15,638 nucleotides of DNA, taken from Flavobacterium psychrophilum. Lineage in GTDB: Bacteria > Bacteroidota > Bacteroidia > Flavobacteriales > Flavobacteriaceae. Shown here one piece after another: positions 1 to 6,849 of the stretch; the stretch's first letter is position 1; each line of letters starts with the position of its first letter. The DNA lies in NCBI GenBank assembly GCA_945872875.1, contig CAMCBB010000039.1, forward strand, positions 1-15,638. The letters run 5' to 3'. The position numbers and the translations under genes were made by a program. The notes beneath the pieces are model-generated. The model ran no database searches. It was not told the DNA's origin and was given only the letters and a program-made list of their open reading frames with translations.

Positions 1-344
1 GTGTTTATAAAGTTGTATTGACTTGCAGATAAAAAAGATGTTGGAAAATGTATTTGACCATTACCCATCCAAATGATATCACCATCAAATATTTTAGTAT
101 TTAATTCACTGTAAAACAATTTAATATTTCCAAAATCTGCAGGTGGAATAACTTGATTGGTTACCGTAAATGTTGCAGTTGAACTAGGGAAAACTGTTTC
201 ATTTCCACCTTCAAAAGTATTGGTTTCATAATCTACTTTCAACAACAAAACCTTATTTGGATTCTGATTAATTACATAATTATCAGAGTTGGAGTCACAA
301 GATACTTGAATAAATAAAACCGCAAAAAGAAGTAAATATTTCAT
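1..344 (-). CDS. Putative lipoprotein, N-terminal part (runs off the window)
   Basis: The gene starts at the ATG at 342-344 and reads to the window edge without a stop, giving 114 codons of an incomplete protein. The N-terminus (MKYLLLFAVLFIQVSC) is a short hydrophobic signal ending in Ser-Cys at residues 15-16. This fits a Bacteroidota lipoprotein signal, although Gln at -3 is unusual for a lipobox. The mature part begins Cys-Asp-Ser-Asn-Ser-Asp, an acidic stretch of the kind linked to surface export of lipoproteins in this phylum. The rest is a polar, Thr/Asn-rich, probably beta-rich region; I recognise no named domain. It lies 62 nt after the DUF2007 gene on the same strand. A TAATTTTG -7-like box at 356-363 could give it its own promoter, but no good TTG box sits upstream. 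Gene and strand are fairly sure; function is unknown. Confidence 0.72.
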   Translation of the reverse strand, partial: MKYLLLFAVLFIQVSCDSNSDNYVINQNPNKVLLLKVDYETNTFEGGNETVFPSSTATFTVTNQVIPPADFGNIKLFYSELNTKIFDGDIIWMGNGQIHFPTSFLSASQYNFIN

Positions 345-406
345 GTCTTTTTTTACAAAATTACAAAATTTGAAACAACTTAAAAATTATTATTTAATTA
401 CTAATT

Positions 407-622
407 TTAAATACTCAATCTAAATTCTTCAATAACTGGATTAGCTTTACCATAATCGACTTCTTGAATAAACAATTCAACCGCTTTTGGCGAAGAAATG
501 CTTGGCAATACATTTGCTTGATTGTTATTTCTAATCACCACAGCAATTTCTGCTTCTTCCAATCGTTGTTTTAAGCTCACTGCTAGAATTTCATCTCCCG
601 AAAATATTTTTATTAATCCCAT
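407..622 (-). CDS. DUF2007-family small protein (putative signal-transducing protein)
   Basis: A 71-residue protein starting MGLIKIFSGDEILAVSLKQ. The pattern of a short beta strand, a helix that includes KQRLEEAEI, and then V-V-I-R-N-N fits the DUF2007 family, small single-domain proteins sometimes called putative prokaryotic signal-transducing proteins; their biochemical role is unknown. The ATG at 620-622 is preferred over an in-frame ATG 57 nt upstream. The longer form would overlap the end of the preceding gene by 38 nt and add a basic, non-conserved leader, whereas this start leaves a 19-nt gap. It is the last gene of the cluster that begins with the ABC exporter at 4676, directly after the half-helicase. 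That pairing suggests co-expression but does not reveal a function. The start choice is an inference. Confidence 0.75.
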   Translation of the reverse strand: MGLIKIFSGDEILAVSLKQRLEEAEIAVVIRNNNQANVLPSISSPKAVELFIQEVDYGKANPVIEEFRLSI

Positions 623-641
623 TTTTTTATTTAATGTTATT

Positions 642-1262
642 TTATTCCTCTTCTTCCATTTCAAAGAACAAGGGCTCAATCATAATTTTATCTGCCAATA
701 CTTCTACTCGTTCGGTTATTTCAGAGCAAAAGAAAATTCGTTGTGTTTTTTCGATACTAGCAGATAATCTTAAAATCACTGAATCCATTCGGTTCCTAAA
801 TAATATTTCAGAATCATCTACTACAAACATTCGGATGGTATTGATATTAAATCCAGCAGAAGAAAATAATGCATTTATTCTATTTGGAGTACCAATTAAA
901 ATATCTAAACCTAAAGAAATAATATTTTTATCGTAATCAATATCGCCTTTATCATGAACTCCTAAAATACTTAAATCGGTATAAGTACCTAATTTCAAGA
1001 AGAGCTCTTCCATCTCTAACACTTTCTCTTTATTTTCTACAATAATTAACGCGCGGGTACACTCGCCTACTGTTTTCTCTAAACGCTGAATCACATTTAA
1101 CACAATAGTTGTAGTCTTACCAGATCCTTGAGGAGATTGAATAACCGCATCTGCTCCACTTTTTATAGTTGAAAAAGTTTCTTGTTGCATCTCATTGGCT
1201 TCAGTTAATTCATGCTCTATAAGTGCTTGTTGAAGATTGGAATTTATTTTTTTTAACTGCAT
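642..1262 (-). CDS. Single-domain, degenerate DEAD-box helicase-like ATPase
   Basis: A 206-residue protein matching only the first RecA-like domain of DEAD/DEAH-box RNA helicases. In order: a Q-motif-like stretch ending in Gln-Gln at 26-27, a Walker A (SPQGSGKT, 43-50), a GTPNR motif Ib at 124-128, VVDDSE at 147-152 where DEAD normally stands, and FCSEI at 178-182 in the place of the SAT motif III. The chain then ends in an acidic tail (EMEEEE). The second RecA domain with motifs IV-VI, including the arginine finger needed for ATP hydrolysis and unwinding, is absent, and no frame downstream restores it because DUF2007 begins 19 nt later. It may bind ATP or RNA, but independent helicase activity is unlikely. 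It starts 8 nt after the response regulator, so it is almost certainly co-transcribed. The reading frame is intact, arguing for a functional short protein and not a decaying gene. Confidence 0.8.
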   Translation of the reverse strand: MQLKKINSNLQQALIEHELTEANEMQQETFSTIKSGADAVIQSPQGSGKTTTIVLNVIQRLEKTVGECTRALIIVENKEKVLEMEELFLKLGTYTDLSILGVHDKGDIDYDKNIISLGLDILIGTPNRINALFSSAGFNINTIRMFVVDDSEILFRNRMDSVILRLSASIEKTQRIFFCSEITERVEVLADKIMIEPLFFEMEEEE

Positions 1263-1270
1263 TTTATTCT

Positions 1271-2434
1271 TTATTTACTTGCGAACAATTTTACATCTTG
1301 TTCAGATATTTCGTTTCCGCCAAGAATTATCAATCGTTCCACAACATTTCTTAGTTCACGAATGTTTCCGGTCCAATCATAAACTTGCAAGAGTTTAACT
1401 GCTTCCTTTGAAAATGTTTTTGGAGTATTACCTTGTTCTTCTGCTATTTTTGAAGCAAAATATTCTAAGAGCAAAGGTATATCATCTCGGCGTTCATTTA
1501 ACGACGGAACTTTAATAAATATTACCGCTAAACGATGGTATAAATCTTCTCTAAAACGACCTTCTTCAATTTCTTTTTTAAGGTCTTTATTGGTAGCCGC
1601 GATAACGCGCACATTCACTTTAATATCTTTATCGGCGCCTACACGCTGAACCAAATTTTCTTGTAAGGCCCGTAATACTTTGGCTTGAGCTGCCAAACTC
1701 ATATCTCCAATTTCATCTAAGAAAATTGTACCGCCATCAGCGGCTTCAAATTTTCCCGCTCGGTCTTTCACTGCCGAAGTAAAGGCACCTTTTACATGAC
1801 CAAATAATTCGCTTTCTATCAATTCAGATGGTATTGCAGCACAGTTTACTTCAATTAATGGAAAATCGGCACGCTCACTTTTTTCATGAAGTTGGTGTGC
1901 AACCAACTCTTTTCCCGTTCCGTTTGGCCCTGTAATTAATACACGGGCATCGGTTTTAGCAACTTTCTCAATCATTTGTTTGATTGCGATTATTGGTTCC
2001 GAATTCCCGATTATCTCATAATTCTTACTGACTTTTTTCTTCAGAATTTTATTTTCAACAACCAGTTGCTTTTTATCTAAAGCATTACGAACCGTATTCA
2101 ATAACCGATTTAAATCGGGTGGTTTAGAAATATAATCAAAGGCTCCCAATCGCATCGTTTGAATTGCCGTTTCCATATCACCGTGTCCAGAAATCATGAC
2201 CATCGGAATTTCAGGTTTGATTTTCTTCACTGCTTCGAGCAATTCTACCCCATCCATTTTTGGCATTTTGATATCACACAAAACCAAATCGTAATCGGTG
2301 TTTTTTATTTTTTCAAGTCCCTGAACTCCATCTTCGGCTTCGTCTACCAAATAGGTATCGCTCTCCTCAGAAAGAATTTTAGTTAAAACCCTTCTAATAG
2401 ACGCTTCGTCTTCTATGATTAAAATTCTAGACAT
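1271..2434 (-). CDS. Sigma-54 activator response regulator (NtrC class) lacking a Fis-type HTH
   Basis: A 387-residue two-domain protein. Residues 1-120 form a receiver domain with acidic pair E8/D9, phosphoacceptor D54 in LCDIKMP and a conserved Lys in YISKP (104). Residues about 141-365 form an AAA+ sigma-54 interaction domain: Walker A GPNGTGKE (169-176), loop GAFTSA (216-221, where most activators have GAFTGA), Walker B GGTIFLDEIGD (234-244), an FREDLYHRL segment (294-302) and W-TGNIRELRN (354-363). After this only about 24 residues remain, so the C-terminal Fis-like helix-turn-helix of typical 440-480-residue NtrC proteins is missing. Such proteins may act from solution without a specific enhancer. 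No histidine kinase gene is in the window. It lies 17 nt after the ABC permease and 8 nt before the half-helicase. Family assignment is very secure; the targets are unknown. Confidence 0.93.
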   Translation of the reverse strand: MSRILIIEDEASIRRVLTKILSEESDTYLVDEAEDGVQGLEKIKNTDYDLVLCDIKMPKMDGVELLEAVKKIKPEIPMVMISGHGDMETAIQTMRLGAFDYISKPPDLNRLLNTVRNALDKKQLVVENKILKKKVSKNYEIIGNSEPIIAIKQMIEKVAKTDARVLITGPNGTGKELVAHQLHEKSERADFPLIEVNCAAIPSELIESELFGHVKGAFTSAVKDRAGKFEAADGGTIFLDEIGDMSLAAQAKVLRALQENLVQRVGADKDIKVNVRVIAATNKDLKKEIEEGRFREDLYHRLAVIFIKVPSLNERRDDIPLLLEYFASKIAEEQGNTPKTFSKEAVKLLQVYDWTGNIRELRNVVERLIILGGNEISEQDVKLFASK

Positions 2435-2451
2435 GATTTACTGATTTGAAA

Positions 2452-3756
2452 TTAATATTTAAGCCACTTGTAGAGTTCTTTCCAGGTTGGTTTTTTACCA
2501 TACATTAAAATTCCAACTCGGTAAATTTTGGAGGCAAACCACACCACTCCCATAAAGGTTCCAAATAAAATAGTTATTGATAGTACAATTTGCCACAAAG
2601 GAACACCAAAAGGAATTCGCATCATCATTACTATTGGAGAGGTTAATGGCACCATAGAAAAAACGGTAGCCACGGGTCCGTGTGGATCATTTACAACCGT
2701 AAAGAAACCGATATAAACTCCCAATATTAAAGGCATTATGATTGGCATTAAAAATTGTTGCGAATCGGTTTCATTATCAACAGCCGCACCAATAGCCGCA
2801 TAAAAAGAACTGTATAAAAAGTAGCCCCCAATGAAATAAATGATAAAACAAGTTAGAATGGTACCAATTGGAAGATTCCAAATTTCATTTAAGTACAATT
2901 GCAATTCTCCTCCCATCTGATTTTGAGCAGTTTGCAAAGCTTGAGCCTCAGCGCCACTTCCTGCACCCATTTGCGCTCCAAATACAGAAGTCATCACAAA
3001 CATAGCAGCTAACCCCAAGATGGCCCAAATTAAAAACTGAAGGATTCCTGCTAGTGAGGTTCCAATAATTTTTCCCATCATCAATTGGAATGGCTTTACA
3101 GAGGAAATAATTACTTCAATAATACGCGATGTTTTCTCTTCAATTACGCTTCGCATTACCATATTTCCATATATAATGATGAACATCATGATTAAATACC
3201 CAAATGCACCGCCAATAAATATCTTAATTTCGTTCAACCCTTTCAAAGCAGTTTCACCCGAGGCTTTATTTAATTGAATAGAAACATCAGCTTTAGCTTT
3301 GTTAATTTTTATGGTATCTAATCCTACTCTTTGAAAGTTTTCGGCCGTCATTTTTTTGGTGATAACATCTTCCAATTCACTTATATAAACAATACTCGGA
3401 CTATCATTTGAAAAATATTGCACCTGATTTTGCAAAGAATCATTTTGAGAATTGTTGGGGATTACAAGAAGTCCTGAATAACTTTCATTAAGTACGCTAT
3501 CTCTTAATACTTTTACATCAACCTTAGATAAATTAAGGTATTTATATTCCTTATCACTTTTAAACTCATTTACAAATCTTCCAGTTTCATCATGAATTGC
3601 AATGGTTTTTAAATCGGATTTCATATTGCTTAAATACCCAACAAATAAGCCAATTCCAACGAATAGTAACGGACTTAAAAAAGTCATTACAATAAATGAT
3701 TTATTGCGAACTTTAGCAATAAATTCTCTCTTAACGATTAAGGCTAGTTTACTCAT
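2452..3756 (-). CDS. ABC-2 type transporter permease (NatB-like)
   Basis: A 434-residue membrane protein of the ABC-2 exporter class. A cytoplasmic N-terminus (KREFIAKVRNKSF) leads into a first membrane segment at about residues 24-44. A large extracytoplasmic region of roughly 130 residues follows, then several C-terminal hydrophobic segments (from about residue 180 onward, including GAFGYLIMMFIIIYGNMVM and the segment after GKIIGTSLAGIL). The sequence RSVIEEKTSRIIEVIISSVKPFQLMMGKI is characteristic of the NatB/ABC-2 membrane family. Its first base overlaps the last base of the ATPase stop codon (TAATG arrangement at 3756), so the two are translationally coupled and probably form one exporter. 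The substrate is unknown; Na+ or drug export as in NatAB is only an analogy. Confidence 0.92.
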   Translation of the reverse strand: MSKLALIVKREFIAKVRNKSFIVMTFLSPLLFVGIGLFVGYLSNMKSDLKTIAIHDETGRFVNEFKSDKEYKYLNLSKVDVKVLRDSVLNESYSGLLVIPNNSQNDSLQNQVQYFSNDSPSIVYISELEDVITKKMTAENFQRVGLDTIKINKAKADVSIQLNKASGETALKGLNEIKIFIGGAFGYLIMMFIIIYGNMVMRSVIEEKTSRIIEVIISSVKPFQLMMGKIIGTSLAGILQFLIWAILGLAAMFVMTSVFGAQMGAGSGAEAQALQTAQNQMGGELQLYLNEIWNLPIGTILTCFIIYFIGGYFLYSSFYAAIGAAVDNETDSQQFLMPIIMPLILGVYIGFFTVVNDPHGPVATVFSMVPLTSPIVMMMRIPFGVPLWQIVLSITILFGTFMGVVWFASKIYRVGILMYGKKPTWKELYKWLKY

Positions 3757-4676
3757 TATTCCGTTACTGTTTTAATGAAAATATCGTTTACACTAGGAAT
3801 TTTTTCTACAAAATGGGTTACTTGACCTTTTTGCAATAACAATTTTAATAGGTCATTTTGAGAGGTTGAATCCAATTGAATTTCTAATTTTAATTCTTCA
3901 TTTAATGAATTAAAATCGGTTGGATTTACTTTGAATTTCTGAGATAACTCCTGCATTACACTTTCATTGTTATCACACAAAATGCCCACTTCATAACTGT
4001 TGGTTCTGAATTGTTTTTTTACATCGGATAATTTACCTTCAATTAACTTATTCGATTTATGAATTAAGGCAATGTGATCACACATTTCTTCTACGCTTTC
4101 CATACGGTGCGTAGAAAATATAACTGAAGTGCCTTGCTTGTTTAACTCGATAATTTCGTCTTTTATCAAATTGGCATTAACTGGGTCAAAACCAGAAAAA
4201 GGTTCGTCTAGAATAAGCAATTTAGGTTGGTGCAAAACCGTAACCACAAACTGAATTTTCTGAGCCATCCCTTTTGATAATTCCTGAATTTTTTTATCCC
4301 ACCATCCTTGAATTTCCAATCGTTCAAACCAATATTTAAGTTGCTTTTTGGCATCCGATTTAGATAGTCCTTTAAGCTGAGCTAAATACAAACACTGCTC
4401 CCCTACTTTCATTGACTTGTACAATCCTCGCTCTTCGGGCATGTATCCAATATATTGTACATCTTCGGGTTTTAATAGTTGGCCATCCAAAATAATTTCC
4501 CCACTATCGGGCATGGTTATTTGATTGATGATTCGAATTAATGAGGTTTTTCCGGCACCATTCGGTCCCAAAAGACCGTAAATACTGCCTTTAGGAATTG
4601 TTAAGGAAACTTCATTTAGTGCAGTGTAATCGCCATATTGCTTAACTACCTTGTGAACTTCAAGAATGTTACTCAT
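3756..4676 (-). CDS. ABC transporter ATP-binding protein (NatA-like, DUF4162 C-terminus)
   Basis: A 306-residue ATPase that would power the adjacent ABC-2 permease. Visible motifs are Walker A GPNGAGKT (37-44), a Q-loop region around GYMPEERGLY (77-86), signature LSKGMAQK (133-140, a degenerate LSGGQ normal for this subclass), Walker B LLILDEP (153-159) and switch His190 in FSTHRM. The C-terminal 80 or so residues match the DUF4162 extension seen in NatA-like ATPases. It is the first gene of the five-gene minus-strand cluster. The grpE-dnaJ terminator stands just upstream, so an own promoter is expected in 4677-4746. Only a weak match is seen there: TTG, 24 nt, TAATTCTG. Confidence 0.93.
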   Translation of the reverse strand: MSNILEVHKVVKQYGDYTALNEVSLTIPKGSIYGLLGPNGAGKTSLIRIINQITMPDSGEIILDGQLLKPEDVQYIGYMPEERGLYKSMKVGEQCLYLAQLKGLSKSDAKKQLKYWFERLEIQGWWDKKIQELSKGMAQKIQFVVTVLHQPKLLILDEPFSGFDPVNANLIKDEIIELNKQGTSVIFSTHRMESVEEMCDHIALIHKSNKLIEGKLSDVKKQFRTNSYEVGILCDNNESVMQELSQKFKVNPTDFNSLNEELKLEIQLDSTSQNDLLKLLLQKGQVTHFVEKIPSVNDIFIKTVTE

Positions 4677-4746
4677 AAATTATAGTGTTGTGCTTATGTA
4701 ATTTGTAAAAGTACAGAATTAGTATGAAAATCTATGGAAATGTTAC

Positions 4747-4780
4747 AAAAAACCCACCCTTATGTAAACATTAGGATGGG
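4747..4780 (-). terminator. Rho-independent terminator of the grpE-dnaJ operon
   Basis: Read on the minus strand, CCCATCCTAATG pairs with the later CATAAGGGTGGG around a UUUA loop, with one A-A mismatch and one U-G wobble. Six T residues follow directly (complement of 4747-4752). It lies 58 nt after the dnaJ stop and 70 nt before the ABC ATPase start, separating the two transcription units. The plus strand lacks a T tract, so the terminator is directional. Confidence 0.82.
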
Positions 4781-4838
4781 AAAAAATGCATGTAAAATCA
4801 AATACTAAAAAGTAAATTTATTTTAAATGCAAAAAAAA

Positions 4839-5951
4839 TTAGGAGAACATATCTTTTACTTTATCAAAAAAGGATTTATCACCTTTTTCAGGATGCGGAA
4901 CAAAATTCTCATCCGATAATGAATTTTCAAAGAAAATGCGTTGTTCTTTATTTAGTGTTTTAGGAGTCCATACATTAATATGCACCAATAAATCTCCGTT
5001 ACCGTAACTGTTTAAACTTGGAATTCCTTTTCCTTTCAATCGTAATATTTTACCCGATTGAATTCCTTCTTCCAATTTGATTCTTACTTTCCCATTAACC
5101 GCTTCAATTTCTTTAGAAACTCCTAATACAGCTTCGGGAAAACTGATGTATAAATCATAATGTAAGTTCTCTCCTTCACGTTTTAAAAACTCGTGTTCTA
5201 GCTCTTCAATAGCAACAATTAAATCACCTGCAATTCCATTTCCTGGCGCATCATTTCCTTTACCAGAAACTTTAAGTTGCATTCCGTCAACAACACCTGC
5301 AGGAATTTTAATAGAGACCGTTTCGTCTTCTAGTATCATTCCGTATGCATCCGCATTATTCGGCTTGCTATCAATAGTTTGCCCAGCTCCACCACAAGAA
5401 GAACAAGTTGCAGAAGTTTGCATTCTACCTAAAATGGTGTTAGTCACTCTAAGTACTTGACCTTGCCCATTACAGGTTGAACAAGTTTTATATTTGACAC
5501 CTGGTGCCTGAATTTTTCGTTTTACTTTAACTTTTTTCTCTACTCCATTTGCAATCTCTTCTAAAGTAAGTTTAACTTTAATTCGAAGATTGCTTCCTTT
5601 AACGCGGCGTGTTCCTCCAGAATTAGCTCCGAATCCACCGCCAAATCCGCCACCAAAAATATCTCCAAACTGGCTAAAAATATCATCCATATTCATGTGA
5701 TGACCACCTCCACCAAAACCACCTCCACCATCAAATGCTTGATGACCGTATTGATCGTATTTGGCTTTTTTACTTGCGTCACTTAACACTTCGTATGCTT
5801 CGGCACAAGCCTTGAAATTCTCTTCGGCTTTTGCATCACCAGGGTTTTTATCAGGGTGAAATTCTAAAGCCTTTTTTCTGTAAGCTTTTTTTATTTCATC
5901 TGGGGATGCACTCTTAGTGATACCTAGTATTTCGTAAAAATCTTTTTTCAT
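4839..5951 (-). CDS. dnaJ: Chaperone protein DnaJ (Hsp40), reduced zinc-binding region
   Basis: A 370-residue co-chaperone that stimulates the DnaK ATPase and hands over unfolded clients. Residues 1-70 are the J domain with the invariant HPD at 32-34. A Gly/Phe-rich linker spans about 75-112, with GGGFGGG-type runs. The cysteine-rich region (about 150-200) contains only two CxxCxGxG motifs, CSTCNGQG (157-164) and CSSCGGAG (183-190). Canonical type I DnaJ has four, so only one zinc centre can form. The C-terminal substrate-binding domains follow, including [21 protein letters not shown] and LRLKGKGIP. It lies 36 nt after grpE on the same strand and is followed by a terminator. Assignment is secure. 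Some Bacteroidota DnaJ proteins share this reduced form as far as I recall, so it is probably a lineage trait and not damage. Confidence 0.97.
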   Translation of the reverse strand: MKKDFYEILGITKSASPDEIKKAYRKKALEFHPDKNPGDAKAEENFKACAEAYEVLSDASKKAKYDQYGHQAFDGGGGFGGGGHHMNMDDIFSQFGDIFGGGFGGGFGANSGGTRRVKGSNLRIKVKLTLEEIANGVEKKVKVKRKIQAPGVKYKTCSTCNGQGQVLRVTNTILGRMQTSATCSSCGGAGQTIDSKPNNADAYGMILEDETVSIKIPAGVVDGMQLKVSGKGNDAPGNGIAGDLIVAIEELEHEFLKREGENLHYDLYISFPEAVLGVSKEIEAVNGKVRIKLEEGIQSGKILRLKGKGIPSLNSYGNGDLLVHINVWTPKTLNKEQRIFFENSLSDENFVPHPEKGDKSFFDKVKDMFS

Positions 5952-5987
5952 AAATATAGTTTTGAACTAAATTTTAAATCATCAAAA

Positions 5988-6596
5988 TTAATTCCCAATA
6001 ACAACTTTTGGAAAACGAATAATTTTATCTCCCAACTTATATCCTTTTTCAAGTACATCAACAATTTTTCCTTTTAACGCATCAGATGCAGCAGGAATTT
6101 GAGTAATTGCTTCTGCATAATCGGCATTAAATGCATCGCCAGCACGAACTTCAACTTCCTCTAAACCTTTAGAAACAAGTGTTGATTTGAATTTTTCGTG
6201 AATTAAACTTACACCTTGTAATAAAGCATCATCTTGAGATTTTCCAATTTCAATTAAGGCTCTGTCAAAATCGTCTAAAACTGGCAACATGGCTTGTAAA
6301 ACTTCTTGATTGGCAGTTTTAAACAAATCCATTCTTTCTTTAGAGGTTCTTTTTTTGTAGTTTTCAAACTCTGCAAAAAGACGTAAAAACTTATCTTTTT
6401 CGTTAGATAATTCTAACTCTAATTTTTGTTCCGTACTAAGTGCATCTTCTTCCACCCCTTCATTTTCATTGCCTAAAACTGTTTCATCTGTAGCAGCTGC
6501 TTCAGTATTAAGATTCATTTCATTTTCAAGAATTTCTTTGTCCTTATTATCCGTACTCATGGTATTTTTATTTTTAAATATATCTTTAATATTCAT
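5988..6596 (-). CDS. grpE: Nucleotide exchange factor GrpE
   Basis: A 202-residue GrpE, the dimeric exchange factor that releases ADP from DnaK. An acidic, variable N-terminal region (about residues 14-60) precedes the long dimerisation helix. Typical family segments are KFLRLFAEFENYKKR, VLQAMLPVLDDFDRAL, FNADYAEAITQIPA and the C-terminal beta wing ending KVVIGN. The start at 6596 gives MNIKDIFKNKN; a second in-frame ATG at residue 13 (6560) is a possible alternative and would remove a slightly basic leader. It is the first gene of grpE-dnaJ. The promoter region immediately upstream carries overlapping sigma-54-like and housekeeping elements. dnaK is not in the window. Confidence 0.96.
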   Translation of the reverse strand: MNIKDIFKNKNTMSTDNKDKEILENEMNLNTEAAATDETVLGNENEGVEEDALSTEQKLELELSNEKDKFLRLFAEFENYKKRTSKERMDLFKTANQEVLQAMLPVLDDFDRALIEIGKSQDDALLQGVSLIHEKFKSTLVSKGLEEVEVRAGDAFNADYAEAITQIPAASDALKGKIVDVLEKGYKLGDKIIRFPKVVIGN

Positions 6597-6622
6597 GATT
6601 TATTTCTATTCACATTTCGAAT

Positions 6623-6656
6623 TGCAAAAGTACTGCCATTTCTGTAAAAATGTCAA
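6623..6656 (-). promoter_or_regulatory. grpE-dnaJ promoter: overlapping sigma-54-like and housekeeping boxes
   Basis: On the minus strand, TGGCAGTACTTTTGCA (6638 to 6623) has GG and GC separated by exactly 10 nt, as in sigma-54 -24/-12 promoters (TGGCA, then TTGC). The same bases contain TACTTTTG (6632 to 6625), a perfect TAnnTTTG box, with TTG at 6656-6654 and a 21-nt spacer, as in Bacteroidota housekeeping promoters. The grpE ATG lies about 26 nt beyond the -12 GC. Which sigma factor uses it cannot be told from sequence alone. Confidence 0.68.
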
Positions 6657-6730
6657 ATTGTCATTTAAATTTATTTCTAGAAAAATAGTATTAAAATTTT
6701 AGAAGTTTAAACTTTAATATAATTTTAAGA

Positions 6731-6759
6731 TTGTTGTAGCATAGTTATCGCTACATTTG
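6731..6759 (+). promoter_or_regulatory. Candidate plus-strand promoter of a small transcription unit
   Basis: TTG at 6731-6733, an 18-nt spacer and TACATTTG at 6752-6759 match the Bacteroidota consensus exactly. No plus-strand protein gene follows; the next plus-strand element is the terminator at 6816-6849. Initiation is predicted near 6765. Confidence 0.5.
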
Positions 6760-6837
6760 GAATATAAAAGGTTTACATTTGGCCGAAAGGCAAGAAATAG
6801 CATTAATTCAAAATGAAAAAAGTTCTAGCGATAACTA
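6742..6837. repeat. 96-bp stretch bounded by 12-bp perfect inverted repeats
   Basis: TAGTTATCGCTA at 6742-6753 is the exact reverse complement of TAGCGATAACTA at 6826-6837. The left copy overlaps the spacer and -7 box of the candidate promoter; the right copy forms part of the terminator stem and its loop. No target-site duplication is obvious outside the repeats. Confidence 0.7.
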
Positions 6838-6849
6838 GAACTTTTTTTT
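6765..6849 (+). ncRNA. Candidate small RNA, about 85 nt, unrecognised family
   Basis: A consensus promoter points into this stretch, and a strong intrinsic terminator ends it. Inside, GGCCGAAAGGC (6781-6791) forms a short GCC/GGC stem capped by a GAAA tetraloop, extendable by TT/AA. The 3' end is the 13-bp hairpin with a run of eight T. No convincing ORF lies within. I do not recognise an Rfam family. It would be antisense only to the last few bases of the epimerase gene. This is an inference from promoter plus terminator; the interval may instead be a 96-bp inverted-repeat element (see findings). Confidence 0.4.
6816..6849. terminator. Bidirectional intrinsic terminator between candidate sRNA and epimerase gene
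   Basis: AAAAAAGTTCTAG (6816-6828), loop CGATAA and CTAGAACTTTTTT (6835-6847) form a perfect 13-bp stem. Eight T follow the stem's GC-containing part on the plus strand and six on the minus strand. It abuts the epimerase stop codon at 6848-6850, so it ends that gene, and it could equally end a plus-strand transcript. Confidence 0.85.

Noticed and set aside
623..679. Upstream ATG extending the DUF2007 protein by 19 residues
   Set aside because: It would overlap the half-helicase gene and adds a basic leader absent from the family pattern.
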